Source of the DNA: Candidatus Uhrbacteria bacterium
GTDB lineage: Bacteria > Patescibacteriota > Patescibacteriia > UBA9934 > GWF2-40-263
Assembly: GCA_903831335.1 (NCBI GenBank)
Contig: CAIKXH010000088.1
Span: forward strand, 1-6,425
Reading direction: 5' to 3'
DNA length: 6,425 bases
Numbering within the stretch: the stretch's first letter is position 1; each line of letters begins with the position of its first letter. Under the pieces are notes generated by a model, which was not told the DNA's origin, ran no database searches, and was given only the letters and a program-made list of their open reading frames with translations. This document shows positions 1 through 5,257 of the stretch, piece after piece. Position numbers and translations under genes: made by a program.

Positions 1-3
1 CTT

Positions 4-1401
4 ATGAAACGCACGAAAATTATTTGCACACTCGGCCCAGCGTCACAAAGTCCTTCCGTTCTGACATCCATGATAAAAGCAGGAATGAATGTGGCACGAT
101 TAAATTTTTCACACGGAACACATGAGAACCATGCAAAACTTTTGCGACTCGTGCGCCGAACGTCAAAGCAATTAAAAACTCCCATTGCAGTGATCGGGGA
201 TTTACAAGGACCAAAAATTCGGTTGGGTGTTTTGCCTGAGACGGGGGTTTCTTTGCCGACAGGTTCTGTCGTTGTCTTATCGACTGCATCGAAGGTTTAT
301 AAAGAAGGCGTCATTCCTGTGACATATGAAAATTTGCATAAAGATGTGAAGGTGGGAAATCACATCATGATTGATGATGGTTTGCTTGAGGGGGAGGTGA
401 CGCAAGTTTCCGGAAAGAATATTCACATGAGAATGATCAATGGGGGAATGGTGACATCTCATAAAGGAATGAATTTTCCAGATTCGACATTGAAGGTTTC
501 TTCGTTGACCGATAAGGATCGCGAGGATGTTGTGTTTGGAGTAGAGCAAGGTGTGGATTGGATGGCTCTTTCTTTTGTGACATGTGCAGCAGACGTAAAA
601 CTTTTACGCAGACTGATCAAACAAGCATCAAAGCCGGGTCAGGTCTTGCCTCGTATTATCGTAAAGATTGAAAAGCATGAGGCGATTGAAAATTTTGATG
701 AAATTTTGAATGCAACAGATGCAGTGATGGTTGCGCGCGGTGACCTTGGTGTTGAAATTCCCGCAGAAGAAGTTCCGATTCGTCAAAAAGAAATGATTGA
801 GAAGTGCAGAGAGGCAGGAAAGCCTGTTGTGGTTGCAACACAAATGTTGGATTCGATGATTCGTAATCCTCGTCCAACACGTGCGGAAGTCTCTGATGTT
901 GCAAATGCGGTCTTTGATCACACAGACGGCGTTATGCTCTCTGGGGAATCAGCTTCTGGAAAATATCCTCTTGCCGCTGTGAAGATGATGGATAAAATTA
1001 TAAAAACAGCAGAAGCTTCAAGATTTGATGATGTCCTCTTGCCTGTTGAGGCGCCCGCAGATCAACCATCGGCTATTTCACATGCCATAAAATTATTGGT
1101 CATGCAAAAATCTATTGATGGAGTTTTGGCTTCTCAAGAGCTTGCCCCTTGGTCTGAAAGTATTTTACGTTCGCATCCAGAAATTCCACTTTTCCTTGCG
1201 GTTCCAAATCAGCAACTAGAAAATCAAACGTCTTTGCGATGGAGCACAAAACCTTTTGTCCTCAAGGAAGCGAAAGAGCAGACATTTGTGAAACGTGCAC
1301 TCAATGAGTTGAAGAAAAAGCGCATGATAAAAAAAGGAATGAAGCTTGCAGTTATTATGGGTGGTTCACATGGGGAAGGATTCGATCGCATTGTTGTTTG
1401 A
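4..1401 (+). CDS. pyk: Pyruvate kinase
   Basis: Catalyses phosphoenolpyruvate + ADP to pyruvate + ATP, the last step of glycolysis, in the cytoplasm. The 465-aa protein has the family order: N-terminal start of the TIM barrel (TKIICTLGP, residues 4-12; ARLNFSHG, 31-38, giving the Arg32/Asn34/Ser36 set; DLQGPKIR, 66-73), a B domain at about 74-160, the barrel again with the signature IIVKIEK (catalytic Lys221, metal ligand Glu223), ARGDLG (Asp247) and ATQM (Thr279), then a C-terminal domain from about 345. Length is close to E. coli PykF (470 aa). In the C-terminal domain I cannot find the Ser/Thr-rich loop that binds fructose-1,6-bisphosphate in allosteric enzymes, so FBP control is doubtful (inference). 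The ATG lies only three bases into the window, so its ribosome binding site and promoter cannot be seen, although the N-terminus aligns well with the family. It converges on the 155-aa gene. Confidence 0.97.
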   Translation: MKRTKIICTLGPASQSPSVLTSMIKAGMNVARLNFSHGTHENHAKLLRLVRRTSKQLKTPIAVIGDLQGPKIRLGVLPETGVSLPTGSVVVLSTASKVYKEGVIPVTYENLHKDVKVGNHIMIDDGLLEGEVTQVSGKNIHMRMINGGMVTSHKGMNFPDSTLKVSSLTDKDREDVVFGVEQGVDWMALSFVTCAADVKLLRRLIKQASKPGQVLPRIIVKIEKHEAIENFDEILNATDAVMVARGDLGVEIPAEEVPIRQKEMIEKCREAGKPVVVATQMLDSMIRNPRPTRAEVSDVANAVFDHTDGVMLSGESASGKYPLAAVKMMDKIIKTAEASRFDDVLLPVEAPADQPSAISHAIKLLVMQKSIDGVLASQELAPWSESILRSHPEIPLFLAVPNQQLENQTSLRWSTKPFVLKEAKEQTFVKRALNELKKKRMIKKGMKLAVIMGGSHGEGFDRIVV

Positions 1402-1408
1402 AGAAATA

Positions 1409-1447
1409 ATGTAGGGGAGGCTCATGAGCCTCCCCTACATTTTTTTT
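1409..1447 (+). terminator. Rho-independent terminator of pyk (perfect palindrome)
   Basis: Bases 1409-1440 form a perfect 32-nt palindrome: a 14-bp stem (arms 1409-1422 and 1427-1440, GC-rich core GGGGAGGC) around a CATG loop, followed by seven T at 1441-1447. It starts 7 nt after the pyk stop. The stem is far longer than termination needs; such hairpins can derive from dispersed palindromic repeats. Confidence 0.92.
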
Positions 1448-1477
1448 AAAAGAAAAAACATCTCGCAAGGAGATGTT
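1446..1477 (-). terminator. Rho-independent terminator of the 155-aa gene
   Basis: Read on the minus strand, an 8-bp stem AACATCTC / GAGATGTT (arms 1470-1477 and 1457-1464) with loop CTTGC is followed by a T-rich run ending near 1446. The stop codon of the minus-strand gene overlaps the first arm. It lies back to back with the pyk terminator, so the two convergent genes are separated by two stops. Confidence 0.85.
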
Positions 1478-1943
1478 AGACGGGGGAAGAAGAGGTAACA
1501 GCCGAGAATTGGGGAAACTTGTTCCCAGTCATCTGTGTTGCAGACGTGTGGTGCGATTTCGATTCGCCGTAGTGCTTGTAGAGGCGCAGCAGACGGAGGC
1601 AGACTGCGTCGAGAATGTAGGTCTCGCCTGGCAGTTGCGTCACGAATCGACTGAGCAAGTTCTCGAGCTTGTTCGAGGTCTCGAACGTCAGTTCGTCCTT
1701 AGGCATGGTGCCCCTTGCGTCATTGGCAATCGGGTCCCAGTGGTGTGTGGATGCGGCCGCGCTGTCGATTGCGACCAAGAGCACGCGGAGAAATTCTGTG
1801 GTACATGGGAACGTGGTACTGAGTGCCGCGTTCATGAAGTTGTGCCACGCCAGGTCAATTCGACCCTCATTGAGGCGCTTTGTGATTGCCAGTTGCCACA
1901 AATGGTCTTTCGTGTTGTTCGACGGATCTGCACTTTTCGTCAT
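1476..1943 (-). CDS. Hypothetical protein, 155 aa, not recognised
   Basis: I do not recognise this protein. It is soluble in appearance: no signal peptide or membrane segment. The first 120 residues look mainly helical, with aromatic-rich stretches (DHLWQLAITKRL, RIDLAWHNFMNAAL, ILDAVCLRLLRLYKHYG) and a low-complexity Ser/Thr tail after about 125. Support for a real gene: ATG start with an AGGA-type Shine-Dalgarno a few bases upstream (GAGGAAAAG-ATG), a candidate TTGACG promoter, and a terminator overlapping its stop. A slightly longer plus-strand frame runs through the same DNA but has none of these signals. Base composition is clearly richer in G+C than pyk: the 60-base blocks at 1561 and 1741 have 35 and 36 G/C, against 22 in the block at 301. 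It is divergent from the macro-domain gene and may be its partner (inference). Confidence 0.75.
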   Translation of the reverse strand: MTKSADPSNNTKDHLWQLAITKRLNEGRIDLAWHNFMNAALSTTFPCTTEFLRVLLVAIDSAAASTHHWDPIANDARGTMPKDELTFETSNKLENLLSRFVTQLPGETYILDAVCLRLLRLYKHYGESKSHHTSATQMTGNKFPQFSAVTSSSPV

Positions 1944-1956
1944 CTTTTCCTCATAT

Positions 1957-1971
1957 CTGAGCGGTGCTCAG
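1957..1971 (-). other. Inverted repeat in the 5' leader of the 155-aa gene
   Basis: CTGAGC (1957-1962) and GCTCAG (1966-1971) form a perfect 6-bp inverted repeat around three bases. It lies between the predicted transcription start (about 1974) and the Shine-Dalgarno site of the 155-aa gene, so the mRNA would begin almost directly with this hairpin. It could be a repressor site or a 5' stabilising hairpin; the sequence does not decide. Confidence 0.5.
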
Positions 1972-1978
1972 TGGCGAT

Positions 1979-2007
1979 AAACTATCACGTGGAGGCCTTT
2001 TCGTCAA
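1979..2007 (-). promoter_or_regulatory. Candidate sigma70-type promoter of the 155-aa gene
   Basis: On the minus strand TTGACG (2002-2007) is followed after 17 bases by TAGTTT (1979-1984). An alternative -10 is GATAGT (1981-1986) with a 15-base spacer. The -35 matches five of six consensus bases and the -10 is weak. The same TTGACG-N17-TAGTTT pair occurs in front of the membrane-protein gene at 4847-4875. Confidence 0.55.
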
Positions 2008-2013
2008 GAATGG

Positions 2014-2043
2014 TTGATGTTCATGTGTGAGGAATGTCATAAC
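2014..2043 (+). promoter_or_regulatory. Possible promoter of the macro-domain gene
   Basis: TTGATG (2014-2019), 18-base spacer, CATAAC (2038-2043). It is weak, but sits back to back with the minus-strand promoter, its -35 only six bases from that of the divergent gene. The leader to the ATG would be about 95 nt. Two 9-base copies of ACAAGAAGN lie in this leader (2054 and 2084). Confidence 0.3.
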
Positions 2044-2133
2044 CATCTATTCGACAAGAAGCTCCATGTACCTTAATCGCTTTACAAGAAGGTGGTTATT
2101 TTGTTACCGTTTTTAGAGACAGGCAACAGACTA

Positions 2134-2145
2134 GGGGAGGGCGTC
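2134..2145 (+). promoter_or_regulatory. Shine-Dalgarno site that fixes the macro-domain start
   Basis: GGGGAGGGCGTC directly precedes the ATG at 2146. The GGAGG core with a spacing of about 5 nt is close to ideal and argues against the upstream in-frame GTG at 2092. Confidence 0.85.
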
Positions 2146-2787
2146 ATGACTGCCGACATCAAGCTCTTTACAAAACGTCTGGTTCCACCAGAAATCACTC
2201 TGTTTGAATCACGTGACTCTGTCCCGTCTTTTTGGGACAAGCATGTTGGTCAAAGACTTCCACAAGTTCACATCTATCATGGGGGATTTGGGGACTTGGC
2301 GTACACAGCAGATGCGATCGTCGTGCCTGTGAGTAGTACTGGAGTGATTCCAAGCGATTACGCTGGTTACTTTGGAAATCCCGCTTTGGAGCAATGTCTT
2401 CAGACGGTTATCCGCAATAAACATTCCGGCAAGCTTCTCTTGGGTCGAGTCGTAATCATTGCGACAGAAATGGAACAATTCCCATACCTGATCTGCACAC
2501 CGATCGTTCGAGCAGATGGTGTATGTGGAAATGAACCGACGAATGCGTATGTAGCGATGCGTGGTGTTCTTGAGTTTTGGCGTTATGGTTTTCATAAGCA
2601 CCGAGTCGTGCGTCGCCTTGTGAAATCCATCGTCATTCCGATTCTTGCACCTACTCCCGGGTTGTTCTCCATGGATACTGTCGTAAAAGAGCAGTTGAAA
2701 GCTCTTCAAGAAAACCTCGATGCATGGTCTGAAGTCCAGCGTCGTTTTCGACACCTTTCACTTGTTCCAGATCTGAAGAAACCCTGA
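2146..2787 (+). CDS. Divergent macro-domain-like protein
   Basis: A 213-aa soluble protein that I assign to the macro-domain superfamily, whose members bind or process ADP-ribose and related nucleotides. The order of elements fits a single-domain bacterial branch: GGFGDLAYTADAIVVP (46-61), a first ligand loop (62-71), YFGNPALEQCLQTVIR (75-90), LLLGRVVIIAT (97-107) then PYLICTPIVR (113-122), NAYVAMRGVLEFW (133-145), and a last strand SIVIPIL (161-167) with the second loop. The usual Asn-containing, Gly-rich first loop is replaced by VSSTGVIPSD and the second Gly-rich loop by APTPGLFS, so ordinary ADP-ribose binding may be changed or lost. The start is the ATG at 2146, with GGAGG five bases away; a GTG at 2092 would add 18 residues but has no ribosome binding site. 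A terminator follows directly. Fold fairly confident, activity unknown. Confidence 0.72.
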   Translation: MTADIKLFTKRLVPPEITLFESRDSVPSFWDKHVGQRLPQVHIYHGGFGDLAYTADAIVVPVSSTGVIPSDYAGYFGNPALEQCLQTVIRNKHSGKLLLGRVVIIATEMEQFPYLICTPIVRADGVCGNEPTNAYVAMRGVLEFWRYGFHKHRVVRRLVKSIVIPILAPTPGLFSMDTVVKEQLKALQENLDAWSEVQRRFRHLSLVPDLKKP

Positions 2788-2809
2788 CCCGATACTCTCG
2801 GGTTTTTTT
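2787..2809 (+). terminator. Terminator of the macro-domain gene
   Basis: Six-base-pair stem ACCCGA / TCGGGT (2787-2792, 2798-2803), loop TACTC, followed by a T run at 2803-2809. The first stem base is the last base of the TGA stop. Confidence 0.88.
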
Positions 2810-2813
2810 ATAC

Positions 2814-2844
2814 AAAAAACTTCCGAGTTCTCGGAAGTTTTTTT
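2814..2844. terminator. Bidirectional terminator between the macro-domain gene and tRNA-Asp
   Basis: CTTCCGA / TCGGAAG stem (2820-2826, 2831-2837) with a GTTC loop, flanked by six A (2814-2819) and seven T (2838-2844). It works on paper in both directions: a back-up for the plus-strand gene and the terminator of the minus-strand tRNA, whose trailer ends at its edge. Confidence 0.88.
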
Positions 2845-2956
2845 GAACAAATCTATGGCTGGCGGACCGGACGGGATTCGAACCCGTGGTCTTCTCCGTG
2901 ACAGGGAGACGTGTTAACCGGACTACACCACCAGTCCATCCGCCACAGATTTGTTC
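2845..2956 (-). repeat. Inverted repeat enclosing tRNA-Asp (pre-tRNA leader/trailer helix)
   Basis: Bases 2845-2859 and 2942-2956 are complementary at 14 of 15 positions. The one difference is a G-U pair in the minus-strand RNA, but an A-C mismatch in a plus-strand RNA, so the helix suits the tRNA transcript. Between this helix and the acceptor stem lies a small internal loop: five leader bases (GGATG) opposite the discriminator and CCA. The predicted transcript is thus about eight bases, a 15-bp helix around the tRNA, then the terminator hairpin. Confidence 0.8.
2860..2937 (-). tRNA. tRNA-Asp (anticodon GTC), CCA encoded
   Basis: Folds as a complete cloverleaf on the minus strand. Acceptor GGACTGG / CCGGTCC (7 bp with one G-U), D arm GTGT / ACAC, anticodon stem TCTCC / GGAGA with loop CTGTCAC (anticodon at 2900-2902), 5-nt variable loop, T arm ACGGG / CCCGT with loop TTCGAAT, discriminator G73, and an encoded CCA at 2860-2862. 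The known aspartate identity elements G34, U35, C36, C38, G73 and the G10-C25 pair are all present. It has its own promoter and terminator, so it is transcribed as a single tRNA. Leader and trailer are complementary over 15 bp (see the separate entry). Confidence 0.97.
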
Positions 2957-2970
2957 CGAAATGTGACGAA

Positions 2971-2999
2971 ATAATAGCATGGAGCTTTATCTTGTGCAA
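2971..2999 (-). promoter_or_regulatory. Promoter of tRNA-Asp
   Basis: Minus strand TTGCAC (2994-2999), exactly 17 bases, TATTAT (2971-2976). The predicted transcription start is near 2964, giving a leader of about 27 nt. This is among the best sigma70-type matches in the window, as expected for a stable RNA. Confidence 0.8.
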
Positions 3000-3042
3000 G
3001 AGGCAAGGTAACCGACAGAAACTCAAGGGTTTTGCGTGGATT

Positions 3043-3828
3043 TTATCGGGAGGCGATTCTGTTTCGTTCCAGTTTTTTCTTTTTGTTTGCTGTCCATGGC
3101 TTTTGTGTTTTGGGCTTTTCTGCCAAATTGATTCCTGCCGCTTTTTTCAGTTCTTCTATTTCTGTATTCATGAGGTTTCTCCATTTTCCTGTTGGGTAGG
3201 TGGAAATCATTTTGAGTGTGAGGATTCTTGTGCGTACAACAGCTTCAACTTCATATCCAAGTTCTGCACACATTCGGCGAATGAGGTCTGGTTTTGATTC
3301 AGATGGAATAATAGCAAATCGACGCATGTCAATTTGGCGAGCCTTTACGGGTTTCGTGATTCCATCTTTTAATGGAATTCCATTTTGGAGTTTGATGATA
3401 TCGCTGCGTGAGAGATCTTTATTTACTTCAACAACAAATTCTTGATCAAGTGTGTATTTGGGTAACTGTAATCGTTTTGAGAAAAAAGCATCGTTTGTAA
3501 AAATCAGAAGTCCTTCATCTTTCATGTCCATTTCTCCAACGGGAAAAACTTTTTCTTCCGGATCAATAAGATCAAAGACATTGTGTTCTTTGTTTTTATT
3601 GACAGAGATTCCCACTGGTTTATTCATGAGAATATATTTTCTGTTGTTTCTGATCCCGCGATCGCGCCCGTTTACTCTTACAACATCTTGATCACCAACT
3701 TTATCACCCAACTGTGCGGGGCGATTATTGAGAAAAACATTTCCAGACTTAATCAACCTATCTGCTTCACGTCGTGAGCAATAGTGACCATCAGCAAGGT
3801 ATTTGTTGATACGGATAGGTTCAGACAT
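3043..3828 (-). CDS. 16S/23S rRNA pseudouridine synthase, RsuA/RluB/RluE/RluF family
   Basis: Isomerises a specific uridine in rRNA to pseudouridine; the target base cannot be told from the sequence. With the ATG at 3828 the protein has 261 aa: an S4 RNA-binding domain (about 5-50, IRINKYLADGHYCSRREADRLIKSG type), then the catalytic domain from about 63 (KYILMNKPVGI), the active-site segment PVGEMDMKDEGLLIFTND (96-113) with candidate catalytic Asp101, and IRRMCAELGYEVEAVVRTRI (183-202). The C-terminus is a Lys/Arg-rich tail after about 235, probably RNA-contacting. The family motif is normally GRLD; here it is GEMD, losing the conserved Arg. A TTG at 3867 would add 13 residues, but it is part of the -35 box and lies upstream of the predicted transcript start, so ATG 3828 is chosen. 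No Shine-Dalgarno site is visible. No terminator is evident downstream; some transcripts may run into tRNA-Asp. Confidence 0.92.
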   Translation of the reverse strand: MSEPIRINKYLADGHYCSRREADRLIKSGNVFLNNRPAQLGDKVGDQDVVRVNGRDRGIRNNRKYILMNKPVGISVNKNKEHNVFDLIDPEEKVFPVGEMDMKDEGLLIFTNDAFFSKRLQLPKYTLDQEFVVEVNKDLSRSDIIKLQNGIPLKDGITKPVKARQIDMRRFAIIPSESKPDLIRRMCAELGYEVEAVVRTRILTLKMISTYPTGKWRNLMNTEIEELKKAAGINLAEKPKTQKPWTANKKKKLERNRIASR

Positions 3829-3838
3829 AGATAAGCAG

Positions 3839-3867
3839 AGGATAGTCGAAAAGAGATGATCTGGCAA
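3839..3867 (-). promoter_or_regulatory. Promoter of the pseudouridine synthase gene, near-leaderless
   Basis: Minus strand TTGCCA (3862-3867), 17 bases, TATCCT (3839-3844). Only 10 bases separate the -10 box from the ATG at 3828, so transcription should start 0-4 nt before the start codon. Confidence 0.7.
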
Positions 3868-3893
3868 TAAAAAACATCCAACAGGGTTGGATG
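3866..3893 (-). terminator. Terminator of the membrane-protein gene
   Basis: Minus strand CATCCAAC / GTTGGATG (8-bp perfect stem, arms 3886-3893 and 3875-3882) with a 3-base loop, followed by a T run at 3874-3869 and further T's. The end of the T tract overlaps the -35 box of the next gene, so one unit ends exactly where the next begins. Confidence 0.88.
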
Positions 3894-3900
3894 CAAGTGA

Positions 3901-4776
3901 CTAGTATTCGATTTTGATGGACCGCATCACCGGTTTCGGTGGGGCAGAATTCTCTGGGGTTGCCATTGACTGCGGTTTTGCAACCGGCGGGATCGGAGCG
4001 AGAGCTTTTGGAGGCTCGGGTTTTGCCGACTCTGGCACTGGCAGAGCTTCTTCTTTCTGCGCTTCTTCCTCGGTCTTGACAAGGTCATCCTTCTCAATTG
4101 ACTTTGGATCTGTTGGAGACAATGCAGGCGCCTCGTTTGTTGCATCTTGTTTGATGACATGCGTGGTCGTCGTTTTTGCCTGAACAGGAGGTTCTTCTTT
4201 CTTGTTGAAAAAAATGAGCGCCGCGATTATCAGCAGTGCACCTATCGTTCCGATAGCCACCACAAGACCAAACCTGGATTTCCTTTTGGTATTCTCTGCT
4301 GGCGCAGGTGACTGAGGTGGTTTCTCTGCAGTTCTTGGGTAAAGAGGATGTGCAAGCGACTTCGCTTTTGGTGGGGGTGCGGATTCTGAAGTATTTGCCT
4401 GGGGGCTTGGGGTATTGTCGGTCGAAGTACTGATCTTGATTGGTTCAATTGGTAGAGTGTCTTTCTTCACTCCAAGTTCGTACGTGATTTCAGTACGACA
4501 CGCTTCATCGTCGACCTTGTTGATCCAGATTTTGTACTCTCCATCACCACAGAACCCTTTCTGTGATTCAAAGATGAGTTTCGCTTCATGGCTTTCACTG
4601 ACAGAACTGACACGAAGGATGTGTTTGGTGAACTCGATGGGTGGTTCAGATCCGATCACGTAGTCATCGCCAACACAAGCAAGTGGTTCGCCTTTTTCAT
4701 AACCACAAATGAGCAGTGTTACGGAGATTGGCTCATCCGCTTTCGGGTATCGAGACAAGAAGATTGTTCGCGACAC
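3901..4776 (-). CDS. Single-pass membrane protein with Pro/Ala/Glu/Lys-rich tail, function unknown
   Basis: I do not recognise this 291-aa protein. Parts seen: residues 1-105, a probably folded, strand-rich domain with four cysteines (24, 34, 76, 93); 106-163, a Pro/Ser/Ala-rich linker; KRKSR at 164-168; one membrane segment at about 169-190 (GLVVAIGTIGALLIIAALIFF core); then about 100 residues rich in Pro, Ala, Glu and Lys, ending in a short ordered-looking IKIEY. There is no N-terminal signal peptide, so the first domain is probably cytoplasmic and the tail outside, where it could cross the wall much like a TonB-type linker (inference; there is no TonB domain). The GTG start at 4776 is supported by AGGAG six bases upstream. 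It has its own promoter and terminator and forms a single-gene unit between translation genes. Confidence 0.82.
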   Translation of the reverse strand: MSRTIFLSRYPKADEPISVTLLICGYEKGEPLACVGDDYVIGSEPPIEFTKHILRVSSVSESHEAKLIFESQKGFCGDGEYKIWINKVDDEACRTEITYELGVKKDTLPIEPIKISTSTDNTPSPQANTSESAPPPKAKSLAHPLYPRTAEKPPQSPAPAENTKRKSRFGLVVAIGTIGALLIIAALIFFNKKEEPPVQAKTTTTHVIKQDATNEAPALSPTDPKSIEKDDLVKTEEEAQKEEALPVPESAKPEPPKALAPIPPVAKPQSMATPENSAPPKPVMRSIKIEY

Positions 4777-4846
4777 GTGAGACTCCTCTGTAAAAGTATC
4801 TGTTCACAGCGTCTTTCGCCATGAGTCCAAGTAATAAGGACACGTC

Positions 4847-4875
4847 AAACTAACACGAAAATCGAATAGCGTCAA
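4847..4875 (-). promoter_or_regulatory. Promoter of the membrane-protein gene
   Basis: Minus strand TTGACG (4870-4875), 17 bases, TAGTTT (4847-4852), the same boxes and spacing as at 1979-2007. The predicted leader is about 63 nt. Confidence 0.6.
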
Positions 4876-4876
4876 G

Positions 4877-4904
4877 GTAAAACAAAAACACCCGTTTCCG
4901 GGTG
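4877..4904 (-). terminator. Terminator of the infC-rpmI-rplT operon
   Basis: Minus strand CACCCG / CGGGTG stem (4899-4904, 4889-4894) closed by a GAAA tetraloop (GNRA type), followed by TTTTTGTTTT. It begins 8 bases after the rplT stop. Confidence 0.92.
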
Positions 4905-4911
4905 CTTCTGT

Positions 4912-5256
4912 TTATTTTGCTTTTTCAACAAGTTTTGCAAATACTGCTGGATGATCTTTTGCAAGAGTTGAGAGAATTTTGCGATCAAGTCCGATGTTTG
5001 CTTTTTTCAAAGTGTCCATGAACGTGCTGTAGCTGAATCCGAATGGACGAACAGCTGCATTGATGCGAACAAGGAAAAGAGCTCTGAAAGAGCGTTTCTT
5101 GTTTCGACGATCACGGTACGCATTTACACCAGCCTTAAGAAAAGCTGGACGAGCGAGCTTGATGCTTGATTTGCGCTTCCACATCATTCCTTTTGTTTTG
5201 GCAAGCAAATTTTTGCGGCGTTTGATGTGTTGGGTACCTCTTTTAACTCTTGGCAT
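4912..5256 (-). CDS. rplT: 50S ribosomal protein L20
   Basis: Primary 23S rRNA-binding protein needed early in assembly of the large subunit; in E. coli and B. subtilis it also represses its own operon. The 114-aa product is near the usual 117-119 aa. It begins PRVKRGTQHIKRRKNLL and keeps the basic N-terminal extension, the RDRRNKKRSFRALFLVRINAAVR core (about 48-70) and the C-terminal globular part (FMDTLKKANIGLDRKILSTLA). Its ATG follows the rpmI stop after a single base, with only GGA as a possible Shine-Dalgarno, so translation is probably coupled to rpmI. It is last in the operon and is followed by a strong terminator. Confidence 0.98.
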   Translation of the reverse strand: MPRVKRGTQHIKRRKNLLAKTKGMMWKRKSSIKLARPAFLKAGVNAYRDRRNKKRSFRALFLVRINAAVRPFGFSYSTFMDTLKKANIGLDRKILSTLAKDHPAVFAKLVEKAK

Positions 5257-5257
5257 A

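Noticed and set aside
1473..2030. Plus-strand open frame of 185 codons across the orphan gene
   Set aside because: It starts inside the terminator region, has no ribosome binding site or promoter, and is Arg/Val/Cys-rich in the manner of an antisense frame; the minus-strand frame has a full set of gene signals.
2039..2099. ATAACCA...TGGTTAT inverted repeat and ACAAGAAG direct repeats upstream of the macro-domain gene
   Set aside because: Short (7-9 bases), AT-rich and widely spaced; chance is enough to explain them without comparative support.
2092..2145. Longer GTG start for the macro-domain gene
   Set aside because: No Shine-Dalgarno site at the GTG, whereas the ATG at 2146 has a near-ideal one. 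The added residues do not belong to the domain.
2846..2999. Attachment site of an integrated element at tRNA-Asp
   Set aside because: I looked for a second copy of the tRNA 3' end (T arm to CCA) near the left edge of the cassette and elsewhere in the window and saw none; there is no integrase gene.
3829..3867. TTG start extending the pseudouridine synthase by 13 residues
   Set aside because: The TTG is part of the TTGCCA -35 box and lies before the predicted RNA start; the family begins at the S4 domain just after ATG 3828.
3914..4824. Several overlapping frames on both strands within the membrane-protein gene
   Set aside because: They follow the low-complexity codons of the real gene (Arg/Gln-rich or Gly/Ser-rich shadows) and lack start signals and family resemblance.
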